A stretch of DNA of 64,000 nucleotides, from the NCBI GenBank assembly GCA_902779645.1, contig CACZCH010000006.1, forward strand, positions 19,635 through 83,634. The letters are read 5' to 3'. Source of the stretch: an uncultured bacterium. GTDB taxonomy: Bacteria; Cyanobacteriota; Vampirovibrionia; Gastranaerophilales; Gastranaerophilaceae. The translations under genes and the position numbers were made by a program. A model generated the notes under the pieces. That model was not told where the DNA came from. It made no database searches and was given only the letters and a program-made list of their open reading frames with translations. Below are positions 54,671 through 63,511 of this stretch, one piece after another. Numbering within the stretch: the first letter of the stretch is position 1; each line of letters opens with the position of its first letter.

Positions 54671-55639
54671 ATGGCAGTAGTAATTAAGACTAATTTAGAG
54701 TCGATGATTGTACAAAAGAATTTGAACTCTGCAACAAATTCATTAAATACAGCAATAGAGAGAATGTCAACCGGTTATAAATTGAATCATGCAAGCGATA
54801 ACGCAGCTAATTATTCAATTTCAAACAGTTGGATTACAAAACTAGGTTCTCTTGATATTGCAACAGAAAATGCTTCAATGGGAAAAGATTTGTTATCAAC
54901 ATCAGAAGAGAATTATGGATTACTGACAGGGCATTTGCAACGTATCAGAGATTTGACCGAGCAAGCAGCTAACGGTACTTATGGTTCTGCTTCATTAAAA
55001 GCAATCCAATCAGAAATTAAATCAAGATTGGAAGAAATTACACGTATCGCAAAAAGTGCTGAGTTCAATGATATAAGCTTAATGTCAGGTTCATCTTTTG
55101 TAGCTAACGGTATAAACCTGCAGGTCGGATTATCGGCAGCAGATGACAGCATTATAAAATTGTCATCTACGCTGTTTAGTGATGCTACCGTTAACGGTTT
55201 ATTTAAATCTGATAGTGCCTTTATGACAATTGTAACAGCTGCAAACGGCGGTACTGCGATTTCCGATTTAAATACTGATGACGGATATAACGCTGTTTCC
55301 GGTGCGTTTTCAGGTTTAAAAAAATCCGGTGACAAATGGATTATCCAAAAAGACGCAGGTAAAATGCCAAAAGACACTTTAGCAGCAATCGATTCCGCAC
55401 TAACGGATATTTCTAACAGAGTAACTACATTAGGTTCTGCTCAAAATAGGGTGGACTCTGCAATTTCTTCGTTAGGTGTTCAAACACAAAACCTAACTGC
55501 ATCACTTTCTACCATAAGAGATGCTGATGTAGCAAAAGAATCATCTGCTTATATTCAGTCGCAAATTTTGCAGCAAGCATCGGCTACATTGTTAGCTACT
55601 GCAAACCAAGCGCCTAGTATAGCATTAAGTTTAATATAA
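54671..55639 (+). CDS. fliC: flagellin
   Basis: Filament subunit of the flagellum, 322 residues. The N-terminal D0/D1 region (NLNSATNSLNTAIERMSTGY, KLNHASDNAANYSISN) and the C-terminal D1/D0 region (NRVDSAISSLGVQTQNLTAS, IRDADVAKESSAY, ending ALSLI) are both conserved. The central variable part is short, about 90 residues. The start follows GAAAGGTTAGGGA. No FliA-type promoter is visible upstream, and no other flagellar gene is in the window. A terminator follows. Confidence 0.95.
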   Translation: MAVVIKTNLESMIVQKNLNSATNSLNTAIERMSTGYKLNHASDNAANYSISNSWITKLGSLDIATENASMGKDLLSTSEENYGLLTGHLQRIRDLTEQAANGTYGSASLKAIQSEIKSRLEEITRIAKSAEFNDISLMSGSSFVANGINLQVGLSAADDSIIKLSSTLFSDATVNGLFKSDSAFMTIVTAANGGTAISDLNTDDGYNAVSGAFSGLKKSGDKWIIQKDAGKMPKDTLAAIDSALTDISNRVTTLGSAQNRVDSAISSLGVQTQNLTASLSTIRDADVAKESSAYIQSQILQQASATLLATANQAPSIALSLI

Positions 55640-55685
55640 TAAAAAATAACAAAATTGTTGTTGATTGGGATATGTACTTATATAT

Positions 55686-55713
55686 GAGATTGGAGAAATT
55701 CAATCTCTTTTTA
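55686..55713 (+). terminator. terminator of the flagellin gene
   Basis: Hairpin GAGATTG / CAATCTC with a GAGAAATT loop, followed by TTTTT. Confidence 0.85.
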
Positions 55714-55775
55714 TTGCGGTTGTATTAAAGTTTTAAATAAAAAAAATTAATATAAAGACATCCTGTTTATGCCTT

Positions 55776-56678
55776 TTATTTAAATAATGCTTGTATAAAC
55801 TCTTTTGCATCAAAGTTTTTTAAATCTTCCATTTTTTCACCGACACCTACAAGTTTAACAGGTAGTCCCAGTTCTTTGGCAATTGCAAGAACGATTGCTC
55901 CTTTTGCTGAACCGTCAAGCTTAGTCAAAGCAACAGAAGTCAAATTAACACAATCTTTAAAAACCTTTGCCTGTTGAAGTCCGTTTTGGCCGGTATTTGC
56001 GTCTATAACTAGTATACTTTCTCTTAAATAATCAGAAGCATTCTTATCTATGACATTTTTTATTTTGGTTAATTCTTCCATTAAGTTAAATTTATTTTGC
56101 AGTCTTCCGGCTGTATCTACTAAAATAACATCGTAATGTTCATTCACCCCTTTTTGGATAGCTTCATAGACGACAGAAGCAGGATCAGCTTTATCTCGCC
56201 TTACGATATCTGCACCGGAGCGTTTTGACCAAATATCAACCTGCTCTTCAGCAGCAGCTCTGAATGTATCACCGGCAGCAATTAGAACTTTTTTGCCTTC
56301 GTTTTTAAACTTGTATGCAAGCTTGCCGATTAGAGTAGTCTTGCCTGCACCGTTTACTCCCGTAATAAAATAAATGTTCAATTCATTTTCTTTGTAACTT
56401 AATTCTGCATTTCCTGTTGTATCAAGAATTTTTATAAATTCGCTTTGCAAAAATTCTTTTACTTGCGAAGGTTTAATTTTTGTCTGACCTCTTAACTTAT
56501 CAACAAGTTCAGAAGAGTAATTAACACCCAAGTCTGCACTAATTAGCAGGTCTTCCATGTCGTCTAAAACAAATTCAGAAAATTCTTCCTCCTCGGAAAC
56601 TGCATCAACAACATTTCCTACAAGCGCTTGCGCAGTTTTAGATACTGTATTTTTGAGTTTACCAAAGAAATTGAACAC
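55776..56678 (-). CDS. ftsY: signal recognition particle receptor FtsY
   Basis: SRP GTPase of 300 residues, NG domain only: N domain four-helix bundle (about 1-90), G1 GVNGAGKT (107-114), AAGDTFRAAAEEQ, DTAGRLQNK, TKLDGSAKGG-like TKLDGSAKGAI, and the closing GVGEKMEDLKNFD. It lacks the acidic A domain of E. coli FtsY. The SRP RNA gene is found at the right end of the window. It lies downstream of nusB on the same strand. Confidence 0.97.
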   Translation of the reverse strand: MFNFFGKLKNTVSKTAQALVGNVVDAVSEEEEFSEFVLDDMEDLLISADLGVNYSSELVDKLRGQTKIKPSQVKEFLQSEFIKILDTTGNAELSYKENELNIYFITGVNGAGKTTLIGKLAYKFKNEGKKVLIAAGDTFRAAAEEQVDIWSKRSGADIVRRDKADPASVVYEAIQKGVNEHYDVILVDTAGRLQNKFNLMEELTKIKNVIDKNASDYLRESILVIDANTGQNGLQQAKVFKDCVNLTSVALTKLDGSAKGAIVLAIAKELGLPVKLVGVGEKMEDLKNFDAKEFIQALFK

Positions 56679-56699
56679 GTTACTAGCCCTCTATATTAG

Positions 56700-56733
56700 G
56701 TATTAAGATTCTTCGCTTTTGCTCAGAATGACT
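56700..56733. repeat. GTCATTCTGA-type element, fragment (copy 4)
   Basis: AAGATTCTTCGCTTTTGCTC then AGAATGAC: one half of the dispersed element in reverse orientation, in the ftsY-nusB gap. Confidence 0.65.
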
Positions 56734-56745
56734 CAATTATTATGC

Positions 56746-57408
56746 TTAACCCTTTAAACCGTTTTCAACAATAACTTTTGCCAATATACCGTTTACAAAA
56801 GAAGATGAATCTTCCGTTGAATATTTTTTAGCCAGCTCGACTGCTTCATCTACGATAACCTTGACAGGAGCGCCTTTCGTATAAAGCAGTTCGGTAATTG
56901 CAATTCTCAAAATGTCTTTATCTATTTTAACAAGTCTAGAGATATCCCAACCGTTTGAATATTTTTGAATTTCATTATCTACTGCTTTATTGTTTAGCTT
57001 AAATTGTTCTGCAATTTCTACCGTATAATTTTTTACTTCCGATTGATTTTCAAGCGTTGTAAATTCTGCTATTTCCAACGCTAGAATTGCTTTTTCCGCA
57101 ACATCAAGCATTGTATCAACTTTACCAATCATCTCATCAGTCATAGGGATTTGAACCGGTTTATTTTTTGCCCCCAAAGGACGTGATAAGTTTGATTCGT
57201 GTTCCGCTTCATAAGATGATAAATCTTCTTTTATATCAATCAATGAGCCAACAGTTAAATTGAGTTCTTCCATTGCTGAATTTGAAAGGATTCTGACAGA
57301 TTTAACCATAATATCTTCAAAATCTTTTTTTGAATATTTTGTTATCTCTTTTTCAAACTGTGAAAATAATATAAGTGCTAATTCTCTTGCTGCACGTCTT
57401 GCTTGCAT
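56746..57408 (-). CDS. nusB: transcription antitermination factor NusB
   Basis: 220 residues, longer than the usual 140-160 because of an inserted or extended N-terminal half. RRAARELALILFSQFE at the start and NWDISRLVKIDKDILRIAIT, GAPVKVIVDEAVELAKKYS and SSFVNGILAKV at the end are the standard NusB helices. It binds boxA RNA with NusE during rRNA transcription. The extended middle (about 45-130) is helical and of unknown role. Same strand as ftsY. Confidence 0.92.
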   Translation of the reverse strand: MQARRAARELALILFSQFEKEITKYSKKDFEDIMVKSVRILSNSAMEELNLTVGSLIDIKEDLSSYEAEHESNLSRPLGAKNKPVQIPMTDEMIGKVDTMLDVAEKAILALEIAEFTTLENQSEVKNYTVEIAEQFKLNNKAVDNEIQKYSNGWDISRLVKIDKDILRIAITELLYTKGAPVKVIVDEAVELAKKYSTEDSSSFVNGILAKVIVENGLKG

Positions 57409-57524
57409 GTCGTTTCTCCTATTTTTATTGATTATATACTATCATGAACAATTCAAAATTTATACAGTTTTATTTTTATTGTCTCAATTGTGATATAATC
57501 AAATTAATATTGGAGGATTATTCT

Positions 57525-58709
57525 ATGGGAAAGAAACGCGCAATTATTGTTGTAATAGATTCTATGGGGTGCGGTGCAATGAGCGACTGCAATGATTTCG
57601 GAGATGTACCTGAATGCAATACCCTAAAAAATGTTTGTCATTTTAATAACGGATTAGATGTTCCAGTAATGGAAGCTATGGGGCTCGGCAATCTGGGAAA
57701 CTTCGACGGAATTACAAAAACCTCAACACCAATTGCGCAATACGGGATTCTCCAAGAAAAATCCAAAGGAAAAGACACAACAACAGGTCACTGGGAGATT
57801 GCCGGACTCGTTTCAGAAAAACCTTTTGCAACTTTCCCAAATGGTTTCCCGAAAGAACTTATTGATAAATTTATTGAGGAAACAAAGTGCGGAGGAATAT
57901 TGGCAAATATTCCCGCAAGCGGTACAGCTATTATAGAAAAATTAAATAACCAGCATCAAACAACTAAATATCCTATCATATATACTTCTGCAGACAGCGT
58001 TTTCCAAATCGCGCTTGATACGGATTTGATACCGCTCGAAACACTCTATGAATGGTGCAAAATTGCGCGCAAAATACTTGACGAAGGAAATTATAACGTA
58101 GCAAGAGTAATTGCCAGACCGTATAAAATCATAGACGGAAAGCCAACAAGAATTTCTAAAGACAGAAGAGACTATTCAATGGCTCCTCCTAAAAAAACAG
58201 TATTGGATAAATATAAAGATTTAGGTGTAAAAGTAATCGGAATAGGAAAAATTGAGGACATTTTCTCTAAAGCCGGCATTACGCATGCTATTCACACAGG
58301 TTCTAACAAAGAAGGTCTTGAACTTACAATAAAAGCAATAGACGGAACTTTGGATTTAGACAGTATCAAATACAGAGATGCAAATATTACGGATAACTCA
58401 AGAGAAATAATATTTACAAATCTTGTAGATACTGATATGCTTTTTGGACACAGAAATGATGCAAAAGGGTACGGCAATGCTATTGAGGAGATCGATGATT
58501 ATTTGGAAAAGATTCTTCCTATAATAACAGAAGACGATTTACTTATTATCACAGCAGACCACGGTTGCGACCCGACAGTCGAAGGAACTGATCATACAAG
58601 AGAGCAAGTTCCGGTTCTGTATTATTCAAAAAATATTGAACCAAAAGATTTAGGAACAGAACAAGGATTTGATACAATCTCTAAACGCATAGAAGCTTGG
58701 TTAAATTAG
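57525..58709 (+). CDS. deoB: phosphopentomutase
   Basis: Interconverts ribose (or deoxyribose) 1- and 5-phosphate. 394 residues from ATG 57525 with GGAGG 8 bases before; an earlier in-frame ATG lacks a site. Alkaline-phosphatase superfamily: IDSMGCGAMSD with the metal Asp12, GKDTTTGHWE with the phospho-threonine near Thr85, NLVDTDMLFGHRND, and ADHGCDPT. The length matches bacterial DeoB. A TATAAT box lies at about 57494. Transcribed divergently from nusB. Confidence 0.97.
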   Translation: MGKKRAIIVVIDSMGCGAMSDCNDFGDVPECNTLKNVCHFNNGLDVPVMEAMGLGNLGNFDGITKTSTPIAQYGILQEKSKGKDTTTGHWEIAGLVSEKPFATFPNGFPKELIDKFIEETKCGGILANIPASGTAIIEKLNNQHQTTKYPIIYTSADSVFQIALDTDLIPLETLYEWCKIARKILDEGNYNVARVIARPYKIIDGKPTRISKDRRDYSMAPPKKTVLDKYKDLGVKVIGIGKIEDIFSKAGITHAIHTGSNKEGLELTIKAIDGTLDLDSIKYRDANITDNSREIIFTNLVDTDMLFGHRNDAKGYGNAIEEIDDYLEKILPIITEDDLLIITADHGCDPTVEGTDHTREQVPVLYYSKNIEPKDLGTEQGFDTISKRIEAWLN

Positions 58710-58777
58710 CTCTTGTTGACTCTTAGTAATTTTTTAAAGCATTGGTAATCTAATATAATTGTAAATATTTGTAAAGA

Positions 58778-58808
58778 ATTTTGCTATAAAATAGCAAAAT
58801 TTTTTATT
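58778..58808 (+). terminator. terminator of deoB
   Basis: Hairpin AATTTTGCTAT / ATAGCAAAATT with an AAA loop, then TTTTATTT. Confidence 0.85.
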
Positions 58809-58857
58809 TACGGTTTTTTAACTGAACATAAAGCTCTCTCTTCTTATTTAAACGGAC

Positions 58858-58890
58858 AGGCCTTGGTATTATACACAAGGTCTTTTTTTT
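58858..58890 (+). terminator. second terminator 80 bases after the first
   Basis: Hairpin AGGCCTTG / CAAGGTCT, loop GTATTATA, followed by eight T. It lies 27 bases before the next gene, so it ends some other transcript or acts as a leader terminator. Confidence 0.75.
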
Positions 58891-58917
58891 ATGCTTATTT
58901 TCTGATAATATACAAAA

Positions 58918-59358
58918 ATGGCTAAGAGAAAGAAAAAACAAGGTATCGGGAAAAATAAAATAATAAGTTTCGGAATTACTTTTCTTTTAATGGCAACGGG
59001 ATTATATTATGTCGGGCTTAATTATGTTCCTCAAAAATGGTATGAAACTCAAACAATGATGCCGAATCAGGTTGAATCATATTATGTAAATCAGTGGTGC
59101 ACAAAGGATTTTGGGAGAAAAGAAGCTGTTTTGTGGGATATGACAAGAGTTGACTGTCTTTCAAAAGATTATGCAATTGAGTTTGATTTTGCTAAAAAAT
59201 GGGCAGAAAGCATCGGTCAATCTTTATACTATTCAAAAATGACAGGAAAAGCTCCAGCCGTTGTTTTAATATTAACTTCTCCCGCTGATTATCATTATGT
59301 TAAAAGAGTTGAAAGATTAGACAACGGGATTAAAGTTTTCCTGGTAAAGGCTTTTTAA
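58918..59358 (+). CDS. membrane-anchored protein with PD-(D/E)XK-nuclease-like core
   Basis: 146 residues: basic start MAKRKKKQGIGKNK, one membrane helix (about 15-33), then a compact domain with QWCTKDFGRKEAVLWDMTRV, DCLSKDYAIEFDFAKKW and GQSLYYSKMTGKAP. The series Glu69, Asp79, Glu88, Asp90, Lys93/94, Gln101 is like the core of restriction-type nuclease folds, and the sequence belongs to a family I have seen with signal-type N-termini in many bacteria. Function is not known; nuclease activity is inference. No clear ribosome-binding site. Confidence 0.6.
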   Translation: MAKRKKKQGIGKNKIISFGITFLLMATGLYYVGLNYVPQKWYETQTMMPNQVESYYVNQWCTKDFGRKEAVLWDMTRVDCLSKDYAIEFDFAKKWAESIGQSLYYSKMTGKAPAVVLILTSPADYHYVKRVERLDNGIKVFLVKAF

Positions 59359-59415
59359 AAACTTACCATTCCAATTTTGTTTATTTTCTTGAGTGCTCAA
59401 ATAAATTAGATGTTT

Positions 59416-59503
59416 TTACTCCCAGATGTATTTACCCCAGATGTATTTACCCCAAATATATTTACTCTCAAATATATTTACCCCCAAATATATTTACCCC
59501 CAC
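59416..59503. repeat. tandem TATTTACCCC repeat, locus 7
   Basis: Six or seven units of GATGTATTTACCCCA and AATATATTTACCCCC type lie in the gap before the next gene. This is the longest copy in the window. Confidence 0.85.
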
Positions 59504-59592
59504 TTCCCATGTTGCAAATAGAATTTGTCTGTATGATAATGATTACAAGGATAAAAGAATATTTATTCCGAAGAAAAGATAAGGAACGATTC

Positions 59593-59934
59593 ATGAAAAC
59601 GCAGAAAATAACACAACAGCCGAATTTTAACGGAAAGCTTGTTCTTATGCGTTGTAAAACATATGTTAAAAAAGATTTACCTCAAATGGACAAGAAGCTT
59701 AAAGAAATTACAAATTTGATTCAAGATAAACCGTATGATGTTTATATCTCTAAAAATAAGCTTAATCCTGATTTTTATAATATCTCGGCAAATACTTCAT
59801 ATAATGAAGCAAATCGGATAAAAGAATACACTGTTAAAGTAAAATCTAATGTAATAACGGAATCTATTGTTGATGCCGTAAAAGATGCAATGGATATGTA
59901 CGAAAAATTTATTGCAAAAGACATTAAGAGGTAG
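59593..59934 (+). CDS. hypothetical protein with N-terminal NFNGKL motif (paralog A)
   Basis: 113 residues. ATG 59593 is chosen because AAGGA lies 7 bases before it; the open frame upstream is only the low-complexity repeat. It begins MKTQKITQQPNFNGKLVLMR and then alternates strands and helices (IQDKPYDVYISKNKLNPDFY, VDAVKDAMDMYEKFI). It is clearly similar along its length to the following gene, so the two are tandem paralogs. Function unknown. Confidence 0.65.
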   Translation: MKTQKITQQPNFNGKLVLMRCKTYVKKDLPQMDKKLKEITNLIQDKPYDVYISKNKLNPDFYNISANTSYNEANRIKEYTVKVKSNVITESIVDAVKDAMDMYEKFIAKDIKR

Positions 59935-59937
59935 TTA

Positions 59938-60426
59938 ATGAGAACCGAACGCATAGATAATACAAACTTTCAAGGTAAATTGATTATATTAAATGATTTA
60001 AGTCATAAACCGTATGCCAATATAAATAAAATCAAAGATAATCTTGTGAAACAAATTGAATCGAAAAAATACGATTTATATATAGGACAAGACTATAGTG
60101 CCAACAAAATAAGATTTGCTGCATCACACTGTGAGCCAAGATATATACAAGGTGTGCTTGCTCATGAAGAAATTCCCATAACTGCTAATGCTTCAAGATA
60201 CATCTATGCAGCGAAAAATGCAATCAATAGGTACGAAAAAGCAATAATGGATGTAGAACTAAAAAATTGGGAACAAAAACGAAAACAACAACAAATACAA
60301 GAATGCAAAGATGTTGTAGGAACTTTTATTTTTTCGCCATTATATGTGATGGGCTCAGTGTTGTCAGATGTTAGCCCAAAATTGGCAAAAAAGTATGAAG
60401 AATTATTAAATAAAATAGGATTATAA
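59938..60426 (+). CDS. hypothetical protein with N-terminal NFQGKL motif (paralog B)
   Basis: 162 residues starting 3 bases after the previous stop. MRTERIDNTNFQGKLIILND aligns with paralog A, as do the KYDLYIG and NAINRYEKAI regions. It adds a Gln/Lys-rich helix (EQKRKQQQIQE) and a hydrophobic stretch (VGTFIFSPLYVMGSVLSDV) absent from A. No known family. The pair is probably one operon. Confidence 0.65.
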   Translation: MRTERIDNTNFQGKLIILNDLSHKPYANINKIKDNLVKQIESKKYDLYIGQDYSANKIRFAASHCEPRYIQGVLAHEEIPITANASRYIYAAKNAINRYEKAIMDVELKNWEQKRKQQQIQECKDVVGTFIFSPLYVMGSVLSDVSPKLAKKYEELLNKIGL

Positions 60427-60455
60427 ATTACCAAAAAAAAAGAAAGGATGAGAAA

Positions 60456-62621
60456 ATGAGCAATTTAGACAAAATCATGAAACCAAAATCAATTGCAGTT
60501 GTCGGTGCTTCTACAAAAGAACACACAATCGGCTCTGACATCATGAAAAGATTACAGGAATACAAATTCAAGGGTAATATTTATCCGATTAACCCAAAGG
60601 GCGGAATTATCGAAGGCTTGCAAGCTTACACATCTGTTCTTGAAGTTCCTGGTGAAATCGATTTAGCAATTATTGTTGTTAATGCTAAATTCGTTCTTGC
60701 AACAATTGACCAGTGCCACGAAAAGGGCATCAAAGGTCTTTGCGTCATTACAGCAGGATTTAAAGAAACAGGTAAAGAAGGTGCTGAACTTGAAAAACAA
60801 TTATTGGAAAAAGTTCAATCTTACGGTATGAGATGCGTTGGCCCTAACTGCTTAGGTGTTGTTAATACATTACCTGAAGTTTCTATGGACGGCTGTTTCG
60901 CAGAATCACTTCCTGAGAGAGGACACATCGGTTTCGTTTCTCAATCAGGTGCTTTAGGCGGCGGTATTTTGAACATCTTAAAAGACCTTAACTTAGGTTT
61001 TGCACAATTTATCTCTATTGGTAACCAAGCAGATGTTAACGCAGAAACTGCTCTTGAATACTGGGAAAATGATGATGACGTTCATCAAATGTTATTATAT
61101 ATGGAATCAATCCAAAACCCTGCTAACTTCCGTAAGTTAGCATCAAGAATCTCTAAGAAAAAACCAATCTTAGCCCTTAAAGCCGGTAGAAGTGCAGCAG
61201 GTGCTTCAGCAGCATCTTCTCACACAGGTTCACTCGCTGGTGCTGATAAAGCTGCTAACGCTTTACTTGGCCAATCAGGTGTAATCAGAGAATACTCTTT
61301 GAAGAACTTATTTGCTACAGCAAAAGTTTTTGCTAACTGCCCGATTCCAAAGGGTGATAGAGTTGCAATTATTACTAACTCAGGCGGCCCAGGCATTATG
61401 GCTACTGATGCAGTTTGTGAATACGGTATGCAAATGGCTAAGATTACTGATGAAACAAAAGAAAAACTCAGAAGCTTCTTACCTTCTGCTGCATCAGTTA
61501 AGAACCCTATCGATATGATAGCATCAGCTCCTATCGAACACTACAAGCAAACTCTTGAAACAGTTATTGCTGATGAAAATGTTGATATGATTATGGTTAT
61601 CTATTTACCGTTCTTAGGTTTGAAAGATATTGATGTAGCTAAAGCTGTTATGGAAATCAAGGCTCAATATCCTCATAAACCTGTAATCGGTGTATTTATG
61701 ACAAAATCTGAATTCTTCACAGCACTTTCTGATATGGATGTTAATATGCCGTTCTTTATGTACGCAGAAGAAGCTGCTGACGGATTTAACAGATTAAATC
61801 AACAAAGATTATGGATTGAAAGACCGGAAGGTCAAATCAAGAAATTTGATGTTGATTATGACAAGGCTAAATCAATCATAGCTAAATCAATTAATGAAGG
61901 CCGTGATCAATTAACTACAAGAGAATCAATCGATGTATTGGATGCTTATGGTATCAGAGTTTGTAAATCAGGCTTTGCAACTTCTGAAGACCAAGCAGTT
62001 TCAATTGCTGATTCAATCGGATACCCTGTTGTTATGAAGATGACTTCTAAAACAACATCTCACAAAACTGATGTTGGCGGTGTAAGAGTTAATATTCAAT
62101 CTGCTGAGCAACTTAGAGCTGAATACCAAGACTTAATCTCTAAATTAACCGAAAAAGGTCTTATAGACGGTCTTGAAGGCGTAATCATTCAAGAAATGGT
62201 TAAAGGCTCAAGAGAAATGGTTTGCGGTATCGCAACAGATCCGCAATACGGCCCAATGATGATGTTCGGTTTAGGCGGTGTATTTATTGAAGTTATGAAA
62301 GACGTAACATTCAGAATCGCACCTCTTACAGATGTTGATGCTAAAGATATGATTAAATCTGTTAAAGCATACAAACTTCTTCAAGGTGCAAGAGGTACTA
62401 CACCTGCTCAAATGGAACAAATTGAAGAAACATTGTTGAGATTATCTCAATTGGTATCTGATTTCAAATTCATTGATGAGTTGGATATTAACCCACTACT
62501 TATCTCTGAAAAGACAGGTGAAGGTATTGCAGTAGACGGTCGTATCAAAGTTCGTATGTCAGAAGCTCAAGAAGCTCTTGGCTATCACTGCGAAAACGGC
62601 GTTTGCGCTTGCTCATACTAA
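60456..62621 (+). CDS. acyl-CoA (acetyl-CoA) synthetase, ADP-forming, fused alpha-beta
   Basis: Makes ATP from acetyl-CoA or acyl-CoA plus ADP and phosphate, a typical energy-conserving step of fermenters. 721 residues: CoA-binding domain (KSIAVVGASTKEHTIGSDIM), SuccCoA-ligase-like domains with GPNCLGVVN, SQSGALGGG and the phosphohistidine loop SSHTGSLAG (His about 249). An ATP-grasp domain from about 490 (VVMKMTSKTTSHKTDVGGV, GVIIQEMVKGSREMVCG) follows. The C-terminus is Cys-rich (CENGVCACSY). GAAAGGATGAG precedes the start. Codon use is strongly biased, suggesting high expression. Confidence 0.93.
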   Translation: MSNLDKIMKPKSIAVVGASTKEHTIGSDIMKRLQEYKFKGNIYPINPKGGIIEGLQAYTSVLEVPGEIDLAIIVVNAKFVLATIDQCHEKGIKGLCVITAGFKETGKEGAELEKQLLEKVQSYGMRCVGPNCLGVVNTLPEVSMDGCFAESLPERGHIGFVSQSGALGGGILNILKDLNLGFAQFISIGNQADVNAETALEYWENDDDVHQMLLYMESIQNPANFRKLASRISKKKPILALKAGRSAAGASAASSHTGSLAGADKAANALLGQSGVIREYSLKNLFATAKVFANCPIPKGDRVAIITNSGGPGIMATDAVCEYGMQMAKITDETKEKLRSFLPSAASVKNPIDMIASAPIEHYKQTLETVIADENVDMIMVIYLPFLGLKDIDVAKAVMEIKAQYPHKPVIGVFMTKSEFFTALSDMDVNMPFFMYAEEAADGFNRLNQQRLWIERPEGQIKKFDVDYDKAKSIIAKSINEGRDQLTTRESIDVLDAYGIRVCKSGFATSEDQAVSIADSIGYPVVMKMTSKTTSHKTDVGGVRVNIQSAEQLRAEYQDLISKLTEKGLIDGLEGVIIQEMVKGSREMVCGIATDPQYGPMMMFGLGGVFIEVMKDVTFRIAPLTDVDAKDMIKSVKAYKLLQGARGTTPAQMEQIEETLLRLSQLVSDFKFIDELDINPLLISEKTGEGIAVDGRIKVRMSEAQEALGYHCENGVCACSY

Positions 62622-62779
62622 TAGAGGAAAGGGTGTTCTTTTCTGAAGAAAAGAACCAAAAGACTTCTCATATTGGGTCGGCTGCTTGAACGGCATTGAG
62701 AATTGATAGCAAGGCTTGTTTATCCGCCTCAATGGTAAGGCTTCAAGATGGTTGATTCAGTATAAGATGAATAAAGTAA

Positions 62780-62816
62780 AAAAGGCGGTTTGAGAAAATT
62801 CTCAAACCGCCTTTTG
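62780..62816 (+). terminator. terminator downstream of the acyl-CoA synthetase gene
   Basis: Near-perfect hairpin AAAAGGCGGTTTGAG / CTCAAACCGCCTTTT with an AAAATT loop. The 160 bases between the stop and this hairpin hold another small palindrome, GTTCTTTTCT / AGAAAAGAAC (62636-62657), and no gene I can support. Confidence 0.9.
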
Positions 62817-62879
62817 ATGTTTTTAGTTAATGATATTTACATTAAATATCACAAATTATTTGTTAAATTATAAAATAAA

Positions 62880-63139
62880 AAACCGTACCACTGCCTATCG
62901 AAGTAAAATAAAACAGTTTTTGCTTATAAAACCTACTTCTTAGAGATACAACACCCGCAAGGGTTACCTTAGTGCTGCTATGTTTCCATCCTGACACGGT
63001 TCGATATCTTACGCCATTATATTCTAAGCTATCAACAGCCTTATAAACATAGGCTCTTTTACAATACCCCTCACAGCAGGCTCTGCACCTCCTAGTCACT
63101 GGAGTCGAGAGATTCGCCACAATCCCCGTGGAGTACGGT
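62880..63139 (-). ncRNA. ffs: signal recognition particle RNA, large (Alu-containing) type
   Basis: Minus-strand RNA of about 260 nt. The S-domain core TGTCAGGATGGAAAC and ATAGCAGCACTAAGG (62966-62996) carries the conserved GTCAGG / AGCAGC asymmetric loop and a GGAA tetraloop. The 5' end CCGTA..CCAC pairs with the 3' end GTGGTACGG, which is followed by TTTTTT. The length is like the Bacillus-type RNA with an Alu domain, not the 4.5S form. It works with Ffh and FtsY in membrane targeting. Confidence 0.85.
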
Positions 63140-63145
63140 AATAGG

Positions 63146-63174
63146 ATAATATCACGAAACCACTCGGTTTTCAA
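63146..63174 (-). promoter_or_regulatory. sigma-70 promoter of the SRP RNA gene
   Basis: TTGAAA (63169-63174), 17 bases, TATTAT (63146-63151) on the minus strand. The expected start, 7 bases on, coincides with the predicted 5' end of the paired RNA. Confidence 0.8.
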
Positions 63175-63223
63175 CCAATATTTTGGTATTTATATTACTT
63201 TGTACAAAATATAATTATAATAC

Positions 63224-63319
63224 TGTCATTCTGAGGCAATAGCAATTTATGCCGAAGAATCTTACACAAGTTTGAATAAGATACATCGCCTAAAATAGTT
63301 ATATAGCTCAGTATAACAG
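63224..63319. repeat. GTCATTCTGA-type element, copy 5
   Basis: GTCATTCTGAGGCAATAGCA, GCCGAAGAATCT, AAGATACATCGC and a closing GCTCAGTATAAC, in the gap between the SRP RNA and the last small genes. Confidence 0.75.
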
Positions 63320-63411
63320 TTCTTCAGTTTTATTTTTACTTTATATAAGTTCTAGTATTTAAATAGTATATACTAAATATGTTAACTTTTGTAACAATAT
63401 TTGCTCAAAAT

Positions 63412-63454
63412 AGGCAATTTCTGAGAGCAGAAATACTTTATATACATGTAAACC
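63412..63454 (+). promoter_or_regulatory. AGGCAA box 2
   Basis: AGGCAATTTCTGAGAGCAGA followed by AATACTTTATATACATGTAA. It contains the perfect palindrome TTTCTG-AGAG-CAGAAA. TTTTGTAACAATA lies 13-25 bases upstream. It precedes the 63-residue protein gene by about 60 bases. Confidence 0.65.
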
Positions 63455-63511
63455 ATGAGGATTCATAGTTTTTAGATATAGATTATTATAGAGAAGAAAG
63501 GACAGGTAAAA

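Noticed and set aside
59416..59503. Tandem units resembling a CRISPR array
   Set aside because: Units are only about 14 bases, with no spacers of constant length and no cas genes; a simple tandem repeat.
59410..59592. Upstream extension of paralog A reading LPDVFTPDVFTPNIFT
   Set aside because: It is translation of the TATTTACCCC repeat; the real start at 59593 has a good ribosome-binding site.
62863..63174. Open frame of 103 codons on the minus strand
   Set aside because: It lies over the SRP RNA gene; the RNA structure, promoter and T tail explain the sequence better than a protein.
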